DNA of 64,000 bases from Brevundimonas sp. NIBR11 (GTDB taxonomy: Bacteria > Pseudomonadota > Alphaproteobacteria > Caulobacterales > Caulobacteraceae), in the NCBI RefSeq assembly GCF_027912535.1, contig NZ_CP115465.1:848001-912000 (forward strand), read 5' to 3'. Made by a program: the position numbers and the translations under genes. Every line of letters begins with the position of its first letter. The stretch's first letter is position 1. Positions 41,947 through 51,541 of the stretch are shown in pieces. The notes below the pieces were generated by a model. The model saw nothing but the letters and a program-made list of their open reading frames with translations, searched no databases and was not told where the DNA came from.

Positions 41947-43446
41947 TCACGTCTCAAACCGAGGTATTTTTTCGAGCTGAGCCGATAAATAAGGCATTTC
42001 CCGTTCGCCGTAGCTGCGGCCTTCCGTGCCGTCAGCATGGCCTGGGAATGCATCGCGGGCCTCCTCCTTCATGCCATGGGTACGGCCGAGTGTTTTGAAG
42101 AGATGCCTCCAGCCGTGGTTCGGCTGAACGTTAGGGTCCGTCACACCGACTTCGCGCACCCACTTCGCCAGACGCTCACCGACCTTCTTAGAGTGTGGAT
42201 TTGCGGCTGATCCTCCCCGTGAGAGAGCAGGGTTATAGAAGATGGGCGCATCAGCCGCTGCCTTTGCGACGGCCGGGAAGCCTTGCTCCACAAGGTGGGA
42301 ATGCAAGGGCACCATACGCGCCTCATTCCCTTTCTGGCTCCCGGCCTCAGGCGTGATCCGCAAAGTCCAAATCGCTCCGACCAAGGTGACGTCCCTTCCC
42401 CTAAGCTGAGCGATTTCGCCCACTCTTGCGCCGGTATAAGCGCAGAGCCACGGCACCCATCTTCGAGCTAACGCATGGTGTGTACTGATCTTAGACCCCG
42501 AGCCCGAAAGGGTCGCGCTGAGGATCATCTTTGCCTCGGCTGGCGTGAGGCTCTTCCCTCGCAGCTTCGGCGGCTTAGGAACACGCACCTTAACGGTGGT
42601 GATGGGATTAGCGGTGATCCGGCCCTCTTCAAGAGCCCAACTAAACGTCGCTTTTACAGCAGCGAGATAAACGTCTTTGATCGTGCGGGGACTTAGCGCG
42701 CCGTTTTCGCGCCCTCCATCGCTCAAGCCGCGCCGCCAAGATCGTACGCTCTCCGCATCAACTTTTGTCGCGTCGTCGTGGCCGAGATGTGCAACGAAGT
42801 CGCGGATCACCGCTTGCCAACGCTTGATCGTCGCTGGCTTCAGCCCGGCGTCATTGGCGTAGCCCTGGAAGAGCGAAGTGATGGAAGGATGTGAGGGCAA
42901 GCCGACAAGGAGCGCCTTCACATAGCCCGAACTCTGTAAGGCTCCCTGATCCCAGTCTGCCTGCCTAGCAGTGGCCCTTCTCTGCTTGATTTCAGGACTG
43001 CCGAACTCTTCGTCAGGTATCAAATCCCGCAGCGCCGCCTCGGCACGTGACAGCTGATCGCGCGGCCCGCGAAGCCGGTTGAGGATTGTTTCTCGATCCC
43101 TTTCGCGATCCTGTACCGCGCAGTCTTCATAGAAGCTTTGGAGTTCCCGCGCGCGCATATCATGTAGGTCAGCCTCAAACCGCTCCTCCTCCGCGTTAGT
43201 AGAAGGGATCAAAGCAGGCGGCTTGCCATCGTCGAAAAGCGCCTGAGCTTCCCTTATCGCGTTGTCAGTTTCTACGGCCTTCCGATGGCAGCGGGTCTTC
43301 GCTTCGGCCCTGTCCTTGGTACCTAAGGAAAAGCGCCATTCGGTTCGCGGCTTGCCGGTGGCCGTACGAAAATACGGCCGCAAATGCTCAGGCACAGATC
43401 GCCGGAACGCATAGACGGCGCGGTCTGAGTTCAGGTAGCTGCACAT
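41947..43446 (-). CDS. Tyrosine integrase of the tRNA-Ser island
   Basis: A 499-residue phage-type integrase. An N-terminal DUF6538-like domain (AFRRSVPEHLRPYF, FSLGTKDRAEAKTRCHRKA) precedes a core-binding SAM-like domain and the catalytic domain. Catalytic residues are Arg in AYTGARVGEIAQL, His-x-x-Arg region in HGWRHLFKTLGR, His in FPGHADG and Tyr in GRSYGERE. The gene reads away from tRNA-Ser, with TGGAGG 6 nt before the ATG. Position and attachment repeats show that it integrates into tRNA-Ser(CGA). Confidence 0.88.
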   Translation of the reverse strand: MCSYLNSDRAVYAFRRSVPEHLRPYFRTATGKPRTEWRFSLGTKDRAEAKTRCHRKAVETDNAIREAQALFDDGKPPALIPSTNAEEERFEADLHDMRARELQSFYEDCAVQDRERDRETILNRLRGPRDQLSRAEAALRDLIPDEEFGSPEIKQRRATARQADWDQGALQSSGYVKALLVGLPSHPSITSLFQGYANDAGLKPATIKRWQAVIRDFVAHLGHDDATKVDAESVRSWRRGLSDGGRENGALSPRTIKDVYLAAVKATFSWALEEGRITANPITTVKVRVPKPPKLRGKSLTPAEAKMILSATLSGSGSKISTHHALARRWVPWLCAYTGARVGEIAQLRGRDVTLVGAIWTLRITPEAGSQKGNEARMVPLHSHLVEQGFPAVAKAAADAPIFYNPALSRGGSAANPHSKKVGERLAKWVREVGVTDPNVQPNHGWRHLFKTLGRTHGMKEEARDAFPGHADGTEGRSYGEREMPYLSAQLEKIPRFET

Positions 43447-43456
43447 AAAGCCTCCA

Positions 43457-43474
43457 GTGTTACGATCGTAACAC
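43457..43474. promoter_or_regulatory. 18-bp perfect palindrome upstream of the integrase gene
   Basis: GTGTTACGATCGTAACAC is self-complementary over 18 bp and sits 10 bp upstream of the integrase ATG, abutting its Shine-Dalgarno. It is a strong operator candidate for repressing integration, perhaps by the island's XRE protein. Confidence 0.6.
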
Positions 43475-43537
43475 CCAGCTGAGAAATGCGCTTGTTTTCT
43501 TTGGCTTTCCTAGGTCGATCAATGACCTAGAAGACGG

Positions 43538-43627
<90 letters not shown>

Positions 43628-43715
43628 GCGGGGCCGTAGTGCGCTTGGTCGACAGCGAGCGGCTTCTCTAATGGGGTGAGGCCCGCGCCGCAAGCGGGTC
43701 TGGACGATTTTCCGT

Positions 43716-44648
43716 CTAGCGAAGCGCAGGCAGGGCGAGGCCCGGGGCCTGGCCGTCGCGGGGGCCGGCGCCGGTGAAGCGGAACAGCTCCGCCGGCCGG
43801 CCCCCGGTGCCGGTGGAGAGGCGGCCGGTGGGCTCGACAAGGCCCGTTCGTTCGACGCCGCGGCGGAAGTTCTGCTTGTGCAGGTTCAGGCCCACGACGG
43901 CCTCCGCGGCGGCCTGGAGGGCGGAGAGGGTGAAGGTGTCCGGTGTCAGCTCGAACAGGACAGGGCGATAGCGCAGCTTGCTGCGGAGGCGGCCCAAGCC
44001 GGTCGCCAGGATGCGACGGTGGTCGGAGGCCATGGGACGATCCGACAGGTCGAGCGGCGCGGCGTCGTCGCGGTCGCGGGCGGCCTCGGCGACCAGACCG
44101 GCTTCGTAGAGCAACTCGTAGCGTTCCAGGACGCGGGTCTCGTCCCAGCGGGCCGAAGGCGACGTGGCGAACAGGGCTTCGATGCGTTCGACACGACGCG
44201 GGTCGCCGTCGGCCCAGGCGGTCAGGGCTTCGACGATCGGGGCGGCCGCCGCAACGCGGCGGTCCTCCCAGGGGAAGATTTCGAGCGCCGGGGTCCAGCG
44301 GGCGCCGGGCGGGGCCATGTCGACGGCGTCGGCGGTCAGGGCGAGGTAGCCGACCGAGACCTCGCGCTGGCGATCAGGTCCTGGGGTGGGACGCGGCGCG
44401 GCGCGGCCCGCGTCGCCGAAGGTGTAAAGCTGTTCGACGAATCCGAGGCCGAAGCCGGTCTGGGCCGTCACGAAGGATCGCAGGGCGCGTTCGAATGTGC
44501 GATCCTCGGCGGGGTCGAACGGGCCGAAGGGCAAAGCCAATTCGTGCTCGGGGGTCTCGGTGGTGAGGACGCACAGGCGGCCGGAGCGCAGGGCCATGAC
44601 GACGGCGGACAGGCCGATCCGGACCCCATGCTCTCCGCCCCAACGCAT
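43716..44648 (-). CDS. NrtR-like Nudix transcriptional regulator
   Basis: A 310-residue protein. The N-terminal Nudix domain starts IGLSAVVMALRSGRLCVL, but the Nudix box is degenerate (AEDRTFERALRSFVTAQTG lacks the REUxEE acid set), so hydrolysis is unlikely. The C-terminal winged helix has YRPVLFELTPDTFTLSALQAAAEAV and NLHKQNFRR. NrtR proteins sense ADP-ribose and repress NAD biosynthesis or sugar genes. The HD-domain gene is 4 bp upstream in the same operon. Confidence 0.83.
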   Translation of the reverse strand: MRWGGEHGVRIGLSAVVMALRSGRLCVLTTETPEHELALPFGPFDPAEDRTFERALRSFVTAQTGFGLGFVEQLYTFGDAGRAAPRPTPGPDRQREVSVGYLALTADAVDMAPPGARWTPALEIFPWEDRRVAAAAPIVEALTAWADGDPRRVERIEALFATSPSARWDETRVLERYELLYEAGLVAEAARDRDDAAPLDLSDRPMASDHRRILATGLGRLRSKLRYRPVLFELTPDTFTLSALQAAAEAVVGLNLHKQNFRRGVERTGLVEPTGRLSTGTGGRPAELFRFTGAGPRDGQAPGLALPALR

Positions 44649-44652
44649 GCCG

Positions 44653-45306
44653 CTATTCCGTGTGCCAGGCGTCGGCGGCGGGCAGGATGCCCACAGCCTC
44701 GGCGAGGATGCGATAGCGCTCGAGGTAGCGCTGCTGGGCGATCGGGGGGGGCAGGGGATCGATGACGAGGTCGTAGCCGGGGGGCGGGGCGCCGAAGAAG
44801 CCGAGCGCTTCGGTTTCGCTGAAGCCGGCCAGCTGAGTGGCTTCGAAGAAGGCGCAGGCCCGGTCGGCGCTCTTGATCAGCTTCTTGATCGGCTGGGGCG
44901 TCTTGGGCGGCAGGCCGAAGCGCACGTGGATGGCGTCTTCCAGCCGAGCCTCGAAGGATTTGTAGCTGACGCCCAGGGCCGCCTTGAAGGGCGAGATCAT
45001 GTCGCCGATGACGTACTCCGAGGCGTCGTGGAGCAGGGCGGCGAGACGCCATTTGGGCTCCAGTCCCGGCTTGATGTGGGCGGCGATCTCCTCGACGACG
45101 CAGGAGTGCTGGGCGACCGAGAAGGCGTGCTCGCCGAGGGTCTGGCCGTTCCAGCGGGCCACGCGGGCCAGGCCGTGTGCGATGTCCTCGATCTCGATGT
45201 CGAACGGCGAGGGATCCAGCAGATCGAGGCGTCGGCCCGAGAGCATCCGCTGCCAGGCCCGGGGAGCGGGTGTCTTGGAAGCGCGAGGGGAGGGGGCAGA
45301 GGCCAA
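44653..45306 (-). CDS. HD-domain hydrolase (YfbR-like)
   Basis: A 217-residue HD phosphohydrolase. Metal ligands are His in FSVAQHSCVV, His-Asp in LLHDASEYVIGDM and Asp in KSADRACAFFE, as in 5'-deoxynucleotidase YfbR. The start is a TTG at 45306; an internal ATG would drop the conserved RAWQRMLSGRR. It precedes the NrtR-like gene by 4 bp, suggesting a nucleotide or NAD-linked role. Confidence 0.83.
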   Translation of the reverse strand: MASAPSPRASKTPAPRAWQRMLSGRRLDLLDPSPFDIEIEDIAHGLARVARWNGQTLGEHAFSVAQHSCVVEEIAAHIKPGLEPKWRLAALLHDASEYVIGDMISPFKAALGVSYKSFEARLEDAIHVRFGLPPKTPQPIKKLIKSADRACAFFEATQLAGFSETEALGFFGAPPPGYDLVIDPLPPPIAQQRYLERYRILAEAVGILPAADAWHTE

Positions 45307-45376
45307 GGCGGTGATCCAGACGGCGAACGGCAGGTCAGGTGACCCATCCCGGCGGCCGGATCAAGCGTCAGTGCGC

Positions 45377-46249
45377 CTATTCGCCGACGTTCAGGGTCAC
45401 CAGATCCTTGGCGGAATCGAAGACCCCGTCCGAGTTGCGGTCCTTTGCGCGGACGGTGGCGATGACGATGGGGCCGCCGACCGGACCCCGCGCCTCGTAG
45501 CCGACCAGGCGCCAGCCGTCGTCGGCGGGGCGGGAATCGGTCAGCATATAGGTGCGGCGGGTGGCCTCGCCGGGAGCGCGTGTGCGGATCTCGGCGGCGT
45601 TGTCATGGGCCTGGATGCTGACGCTCTCGTCGGAGGAGGCCATTTCGACATTCTGGCTGCTGTCGTCGGCATTGATGTGGAAGCCGGCGATGTTGACGCT
45701 GGCCTTGTCGCCGTCGGCGTCGATGCGGACGCCGGGGAGGCGGACGCGGGCCCGGTCGCCATCGGCCTGGATGTTTACGCCGGGGGCGCTGACCGAGGCG
45801 CGGTCGCCGGCGGCGTCCGCGGCGGCGGCGGCGGTGTCAGCCTCTGTCGCGGCGATATCGGCCTGGACCTGGGCGTTGTCGGCGGCGGTCTGGGCGGCGG
45901 CCGCATCGGCGGAGGCGCGGAGTTCGGCCGTGGTGTGCGGCATGTCGGCGGACAGGGTGCTCTCGAACCGCTGCAGGACGGCGTCCACGGTCTGGTCGCT
46001 GACGGTGATCAGCTGCAGCGAGACCTCGGCGCCGCGCGGGCCGCTGTAGAGGCAGGTCGCGCCGCCGGCGTGAGCGGTGCCCTTGCGGGTGAGGACGCCG
46101 ATCGCCTCAGGGCATTGCAGGGTGTTGACGACCTTCAGGATGCCCTTGGCGTCCGTATCGGTCGTGGTCGACGAGATCCGCACGGAATCGCCGTCGCAGG
46201 CCGCCGTCATCAGGCAGGCTGTGCAGATGGAGGCGAGAAGCAGTCGCAT
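45377..46249 (-). CDS. Repeat-containing lipoprotein, hypothetical
   Basis: A 290-residue protein with a lipoprotein signal (LLLASICTACLMTAAC, lipobox LMTAAC). An Ala-rich helix (about residues 110-150, ADAAAAQTAADNAQVQADIAATEADTAAA) is followed by three near-repeats of GV-x-I-x-ADGD-x-A-x-V (GVNIQADGDRARVRL, GVRIDADGDKASVNI, GFHINADDSS). A C-terminal domain follows. I do not know the family. The repeats suggest a parallel beta structure on the periplasmic side. Confidence 0.75.
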   Translation of the reverse strand: MRLLLASICTACLMTAACDGDSVRISSTTTDTDAKGILKVVNTLQCPEAIGVLTRKGTAHAGGATCLYSGPRGAEVSLQLITVSDQTVDAVLQRFESTLSADMPHTTAELRASADAAAAQTAADNAQVQADIAATEADTAAAAADAAGDRASVSAPGVNIQADGDRARVRLPGVRIDADGDKASVNIAGFHINADDSSQNVEMASSDESVSIQAHDNAAEIRTRAPGEATRRTYMLTDSRPADDGWRLVGYEARGPVGGPIVIATVRAKDRNSDGVFDSAKDLVTLNVGE

Positions 46250-46364
46250 CAACAGGGTTCCTCTTCAGGCCTTCATCTTGAACAGCATCCGATACTATTC
46301 CAGTGAAATCGCGGTAATCGATCTGACGATATCTGTCCGCCGAATGACGCGATTGCGTCTTTTC

Positions 46365-47237
<873 letters not shown>

Positions 47238-47301
47238 CGGATGCTCCGTGGTTTCGAGAACCACGACTACCGAGGGCGCGGCCGGTTAACAACGATCAGT
47301 T

Positions 47302-47517
47302 TCAGGTGATCCGCTTGGCCGACACCGGGTCCGAGGCGGGGAAGGTCTCGTCGATGCCCTCATCGATCAGAGCTTCCTGACGGTCTTCGGCGTCGCCGTG
47401 CTTTTCGTTCAACTGGTCGGGCTTGCCTTCCAGACGGTCCGCGCGACGGGCGTGCGGGGTGTCGACGTCGTGGTCCGGATCGCGCGGCTTGCCGGTGGGT
47501 TGGGTCGAGTCAGTCAT
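47302..47517 (-). CDS. Small conserved acidic protein
   Basis: A 71-residue, charged protein ending IDEGIDETFPASDPVSAKRIT. That terminal motif is common in small uncharacterised alphaproteobacterial proteins. It overlaps the upstream acidic-protein gene (ATGA), so they are coupled. Confidence 0.72.
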   Translation of the reverse strand: MTDSTQPTGKPRDPDHDVDTPHARRADRLEGKPDQLNEKHGDAEDRQEALIDEGIDETFPASDPVSAKRIT

Positions 47518-47936
47518 TTTTCCTCTCCTTCCGGGCCGTAGCCCAGGTCTTCGATGTCGTCGTCCGACAGGGTCTTGGCCTCCCAGTGAGCGGCCGAGGC
47601 CTGGGCCCCGCGCGCGTCTTCCATCAGGCCGGAATAGACGAGTTCGACTTCGCCCTCGCCGGGCTCGTCGGCGCCGAGATCGAGTTCATTGATGCGGGCG
47701 CCGTCCGCGCCGTACAGGGCGTCGGCGTCGGGTTCGACCCCGTCCGCGCTGAGCGTATCGTCGAGGTCCTGATCGTCCTCGTCGAACTCATCCTCGTCGG
47801 CGTCGCCGTCGGCGGTGGTGACGTCGAGCACGTCAGGCATTTCCTCGAAAGTCTTGAACTCGTTGGTGACGCCGCCGGTTTCGGAGGCGTCGTTGTTGTC
47901 CTCGTCGAACGCTTCGGACTGGTCGATATCGGGCAT
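47514..47936 (-). CDS. Acidic hypothetical protein
   Basis: A 140-residue, strongly acidic protein (EDEFDEDDQDLDDTL) with no hydrophobic segment, ending LSDDDIEDLGYGPEGEEK. The start MPDIDQSE at 47936 has GGGAGGC upstream. Low complexity and charge suggest an intrinsically disordered, possibly stress-related protein. Confidence 0.7.
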   Translation of the reverse strand: MPDIDQSEAFDEDNNDASETGGVTNEFKTFEEMPDVLDVTTADGDADEDEFDEDDQDLDDTLSADGVEPDADALYGADGARINELDLGADEPGEGEVELVYSGLMEDARGAQASAAHWEAKTLSDDDIEDLGYGPEGEEK

Positions 47937-48677
47937 GGGAGCCTCCCTGTTGTGAAGGTTCAACGTCGGGGCGGGGAGGGGCGTTCCGGGTGTCGGACAG
48001 CGGACATCGCTCCTCCGCTGCGAACGGGTTGGGGAAGTCGACGGAGCCTGGGCGGTCGCCCGGAACCGAGATGGCCCCCTGCTTTCGCGTTACGGGGACC
48101 GATGAATGTTTTTCGGCTCGCGCCGAAGGCTCCGTCCCCGACCGGGTCCGCGAGCGTCGCCCAGCGGGTGTACGGACACCCCGGGAGGGGTCCGCATCAT
48201 CGCCTCGGCGAGGATTGACCACAGGTCCCGGGTCCTTTGGACCCTCAGGCGATAGGCCCGCGACGGGCGGCGGGCTCAGGCCCGCCGGGCTCCGAGGTTT
48301 CACGCCCCTCGGACAACCCCGCTACGATCGGCCCGCCGCACGTCCGGGTCCTGGGCCCAGGACGCCTTCCCCAACGACGGGATGGGAAAGAGTGTACGCC
48401 CGGTTTGAGGGGCGCCTGCGATAATGGGCTTAAATGGAGCCGGGCGTTGAATTCGCTGGACGAATTCGGGCATTCGTTGATGGGTATCGACGCTTGGACC
48501 CTCTCCCGGCGGGAGAGGGCTTGAGGTTCGGAGAGCGGAGCGATCCGCAAACCCGAAAGGGTGAGGGGCTGGTGTCGAAGTCGGCGTGAGCCGTGGCAGT
48601 GCGACGGCTTACGCCGAAGGACAGGTTGACCCCTCACCCTTTCGCGCAAGTCTGAGCGCCTGACGGCTCTCAGAGGG
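47937..48677. other. 741-bp intergenic region with palindromic repeat
   Basis: No gene with convincing composition. The left part is GC-rich repeats-like DNA with short palindromes; the right part holds the inverted repeat at 48554-48644. An EcoRI-like GAATTC pair (about 48447-48465) is present but not functional evidence. Confidence 0.55.
48554..48644. repeat. Intergenic inverted repeat with 15-bp arms
   Basis: CGAAAGGGTGAGGGG (48554-48568) and CCCCTCACCCTTTCG (48630-48644) are perfect complements 61 bp apart. Their form matches the gagggg/CCTCACCC intergenic palindromes scattered in Caulobacterales genomes. Confidence 0.62.
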
Positions 48678-50465
48678 TTACTTAATCTCCGCCTCCAGCG
48701 CGGCCCTGACCTCCGCGATGGCTCTCGGCCAGCCGTCGAAGCCGCCGGTCGCGAAGGTGCGGACGCGGGGGTAGAAGGGATAGTGGTCGGTGTTCAGGAG
48801 GTGCCAGTCGTCGGGCGCATGGATGAGCCAGGTGCGGGCGCCTGAGGCGGCGGCCATGTTGGTGCCGGCGATGCCCGGGCCGATGACCAGGTCGAGCGCA
48901 TTGGACAGGGCGGCGAGGTCGTCCAGGTCGTCCTTCAGGTTCATCGGCGGGGTCCAGATCTTCACCCCGGCGGCCTCGGCGGCGGCGAGGTCCTCGGTGA
49001 CATCGCCGCACTGAAGGTTGACCATGACGCAGCCGGGCGCGGTCAGGACCGGCTTCCAGCGTTCGAAGCTGGAGAAGTAGCGGGCGCGGACGCCGGTCAG
49101 GACCAGCGACTTCCAGTGCAGGCCGACCTTGAGGCCGGGGCCGAGGCCCTCGAGTTCCGACTTCCAGCGGGCGACCTTGGCCGGGTCGGGAACCAGGTAG
49201 CCGTCGCGGTCGGGGAAGTCGGAAATGTCCTGGCGGTAGACGGTGCAGAGGCTGGCCATCGGGATCCAGCAGTCGGCCTTACCCTCCGTCTCGCCGATCT
49301 CCTCCATGAAGGGGCAGTAGCGGGTCAGGCGGCCTTCGAGGCGGACGGCGCGGTGGCCGCCGACGACGGCGGTCGGGAAGCTGCGCTGGTAGAGGTCGAC
49401 GAGGCGGGGTTCGACGGCGATGAAGACCTTGCCGTCCGGACCCACGGCGTCGATGACATCGGGCAGGCAGGCGCCGAAGACCATCTCGTCGGCGATGCCC
49501 TGTTCGCCGACGACCAGCAGGCGTTTGCCACGGATCTCTTCGGTCTCCGGATCCCAGCGCGGGGCGTCGACGACGACGTGCATCGCCTCGGGCATTTCGG
49601 GGTCGAGGCGGACCTCGTATTCCTCGAAGCCTTCCTTGAGTCGGCCCATGCCCATCAGGGTCATGGCCTTGGCCATGCGCATCATGGCGTGTTCGTAGGG
49701 GGTCTCGGCGCCCTTCAGGGCCTCGTTGAGGTCGTCCAGCGCCCGGGCGGGCTCGCCCAGAGGCTGGAGGGCGTTGGCGCGGTTGTAGCGGGCCTTGGCG
49801 AAGGTCGGATCGAGACGCAGGGACTCGTTGAAGAAGGTCAGGGATTCGCGCATCTGGCCCTGGTCGCTGAGGACGGTGCCCAGGGTGTTCCAGAGGGTCG
49901 GATTGGTCTGTTCGATCTGGATCAGGTCGCGCAGGGCGTCGATCGCCTCCTGATAACGTTTCTGGTCGCGCAGGACGCAGGCGAGGTTGTTGGTGCCCTC
50001 GATATGGCCGGGCTCCACGGCCAGGAATTTGCGTAGCAGCTTCTCGGCGATGTCGAGATGGCCCAGGCGCTGGGCCAGACGGGCCAGGTCGTGGGCGATG
50101 TTGGCGTCCTCGGGCAGGATGCGCAGGGCGGCGTCGTAGGCGTTCAGCGCCTCCGACAGATGGCCCGACTTCTCGCGACAGATGGCCAGGACGTGCCAGG
50201 CGAGGCCGTTCTGTTCGTCGACCTGAAGGATGGCCAGGGCGCGACGGGCGCCCGCGTCATAGTCGCCGACGCGGATGGAGGCGACAGCGGCCTTCAGCTG
50301 TTCGAGGGTCTTCTTCTGCGCCTTGAGGTTGGGACCCTTCCTGTCGGCGAGGGCGTGCGACAGGCGACGGATCGCGGCGGGGGAGGCGGCGTCTCCGGCC
50401 GCCCCCTGAGCCATCGGCATGTGGCCGAGCGCCAGTTCGGAAGGGGTGGAATCGACGACGGGCAT
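48678..50465 (-). CDS. flmG: TPR glycosyltransferase, FlmG-like flagellin glycosyltransferase
   Basis: A 595-residue protein. Tetratricopeptide repeats (residues about 45-265) include AWHVLAICREKSGHLSEALNAYDAAL, ALRILPEDANIAHDLARL and LWNTLGTVLSDQGQMRESLTFFNESLRL. The C-terminal GT-B-like domain has LVVGEQGIADEMVFG, LKVGLHWKS and LDLVIGPGIAGTNMAAASGARTWLI. This architecture and position, divergent from flbT-flaF-flagellin, match FlmG, which glycosylates flagellins in Caulobacter. Symbol is by architecture and synteny. Confidence 0.78.
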   Translation of the reverse strand: MPVVDSTPSELALGHMPMAQGAAGDAASPAAIRRLSHALADRKGPNLKAQKKTLEQLKAAVASIRVGDYDAGARRALAILQVDEQNGLAWHVLAICREKSGHLSEALNAYDAALRILPEDANIAHDLARLAQRLGHLDIAEKLLRKFLAVEPGHIEGTNNLACVLRDQKRYQEAIDALRDLIQIEQTNPTLWNTLGTVLSDQGQMRESLTFFNESLRLDPTFAKARYNRANALQPLGEPARALDDLNEALKGAETPYEHAMMRMAKAMTLMGMGRLKEGFEEYEVRLDPEMPEAMHVVVDAPRWDPETEEIRGKRLLVVGEQGIADEMVFGACLPDVIDAVGPDGKVFIAVEPRLVDLYQRSFPTAVVGGHRAVRLEGRLTRYCPFMEEIGETEGKADCWIPMASLCTVYRQDISDFPDRDGYLVPDPAKVARWKSELEGLGPGLKVGLHWKSLVLTGVRARYFSSFERWKPVLTAPGCVMVNLQCGDVTEDLAAAEAAGVKIWTPPMNLKDDLDDLAALSNALDLVIGPGIAGTNMAAASGARTWLIHAPDDWHLLNTDHYPFYPRVRTFATGGFDGWPRAIAEVRAALEAEIK

Positions 50466-50606
50466 GCGGGGTCTCGAACGAGAATGAGGGCGCGTTAAGG
50501 GTGAATACGGCCATGCTCCAGAACACATGGTTAACCACGGCTGTTTAGGCTGCGTCAGTCACCGCTCGGCTATGTCAGGCCCAGCCGGACGCCAGGGAGG
50601 GCGCTC

Positions 50607-50990
50607 ATGCCGTTGAAGCTGTCTTTGAAGCCGGGGGAGAAGTTCGTCCTGAACGGCGCCGTCGTGCAGAACGGCGACCGCCGCGGCGTGTTGATCCTGC
50701 AGAACAAGGCCTCGGTCCTGCGCGAGAAGGACATCATGCAGGTCGAGGAGGTCACGACCCCGGCCAAGCGCATCTATTTCCCGGTCATGATGATGTACCT
50801 GGACGAGAGCGCCGCGCCCAAGGTCTATGACGAGTTCGTCACCCGCCTGACCGAGTTCATGAGCGCGACGCGCAACCCCGAGATCATGATGGAGTGCGTG
50901 CAGACGTCCAAACACGTCATGTCGCGCGAATACTACAAGGCGCTGATGAGCGCGCGGAAGATCGTCGACTACGAGGAAAGCCTGACCTGA
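50607..50990 (+). CDS. flbT: Flagellin translation regulator FlbT
   Basis: A 127-residue protein beginning [27 protein letters not shown], shown as start and KFVLNGAV, with [10 protein letters not shown], and a C-terminal [27 protein letters not shown]. These match FlbT, which represses flagellin mRNA translation until the hook is complete. AGGGAGG precedes the ATG. It is followed by flaF with a TGATG overlap. Confidence 0.95.
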   Translation: MPLKLSLKPGEKFVLNGAVVQNGDRRGVLILQNKASVLREKDIMQVEEVTTPAKRIYFPVMMMYLDESAAPKVYDEFVTRLTEFMSATRNPEIMMECVQTSKHVMSREYYKALMSARKIVDYEESLT

Positions 50991-51352
50991 TGCTGAAGGC
51001 CTACGCCCAGACGTCGAACCGGACCGAGACGCCGCGCGAGATGGAGTACCGGCTGTTCGGCCAGGTCACGCGCGCCCTGATGCACGCCGCGACCGTCGAC
51101 AAGTCGGACGTGAAGACCCGGATCGACGCTTTGGACTGGAACCGCCGCCTCTGGTCGGTGCTGGCCACCGACTGCTCGGACAGCGACAACCAGCTGAACA
51201 ATCCGCTGAAGGCGCAGATCATCTCGATCAGCTTGTTCGTCGGACGCCACTCCTCGGCCGTGATGCGCGGCGAGGAAGATTTCGAGACCCTGATCGACAT
51301 CAACCGCTCGATCATGCAGGGCCTGGCGCCCCAGGGTCAGCAGGCGGCCTGA
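50990..51352 (+). CDS. flaF: Flagellar assembly factor FlaF
   Basis: A 120-residue protein with [31 protein letters not shown] and [15 protein letters not shown], the FlaF family set. FlaF acts opposite to FlbT and is needed for flagellin production. The start ATG 50990 overlaps the flbT stop; upstream in-frame codons belong to flbT. Confidence 0.93.
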   Translation: MLKAYAQTSNRTETPREMEYRLFGQVTRALMHAATVDKSDVKTRIDALDWNRRLWSVLATDCSDSDNQLNNPLKAQIISISLFVGRHSSAVMRGEEDFETLIDINRSIMQGLAPQGQQAA

Positions 51353-51451
51353 GACCGCCCTCAGTGGGCAAAGTGCGGCGCTGACCGGCGAGAAATTGCC
51401 GAGCGCCGCCGCCGCCAGAGAACTTTCTCCATTCTTTCAATCTGATCGGCC

Positions 51452-51467
51452 CGGCGCGGTCCTTGCG
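51452..51467 (+). promoter_or_regulatory. Sigma-54 promoter of the flagellin gene
   Basis: CGGCGCGGTCCTTGCG has the GG at 51453-51454 and GC at 51465-51466 spaced exactly 10 bp, as in TGGCACG-N4-TTGC. It is 75 bp before the flagellin ATG; sigma-54 drives flagellin transcription in Caulobacter. Confidence 0.68.
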
Positions 51468-51541
51468 AGACCGCGCGCAGGACCAGAACCGGTTCATCGG
51501 CCAGAAGGCCGTCACCCCGACCAGAATGGAAGGAATTCACC

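Noticed and set aside
47990..48424. 144-codon ORF in the gap before the FlmG-like gene
   Set aside because: Pro/Arg/Gly-rich, no Shine-Dalgarno, and no recognisable domain; treated as noncoding.
50466..50606. CtrA-like half-sites (TTAACCA) between flmG-like and flbT genes
   Set aside because: Only one good half-site; the second (TGTT/TTTA) does not fit TTAA-N7-TTAA.
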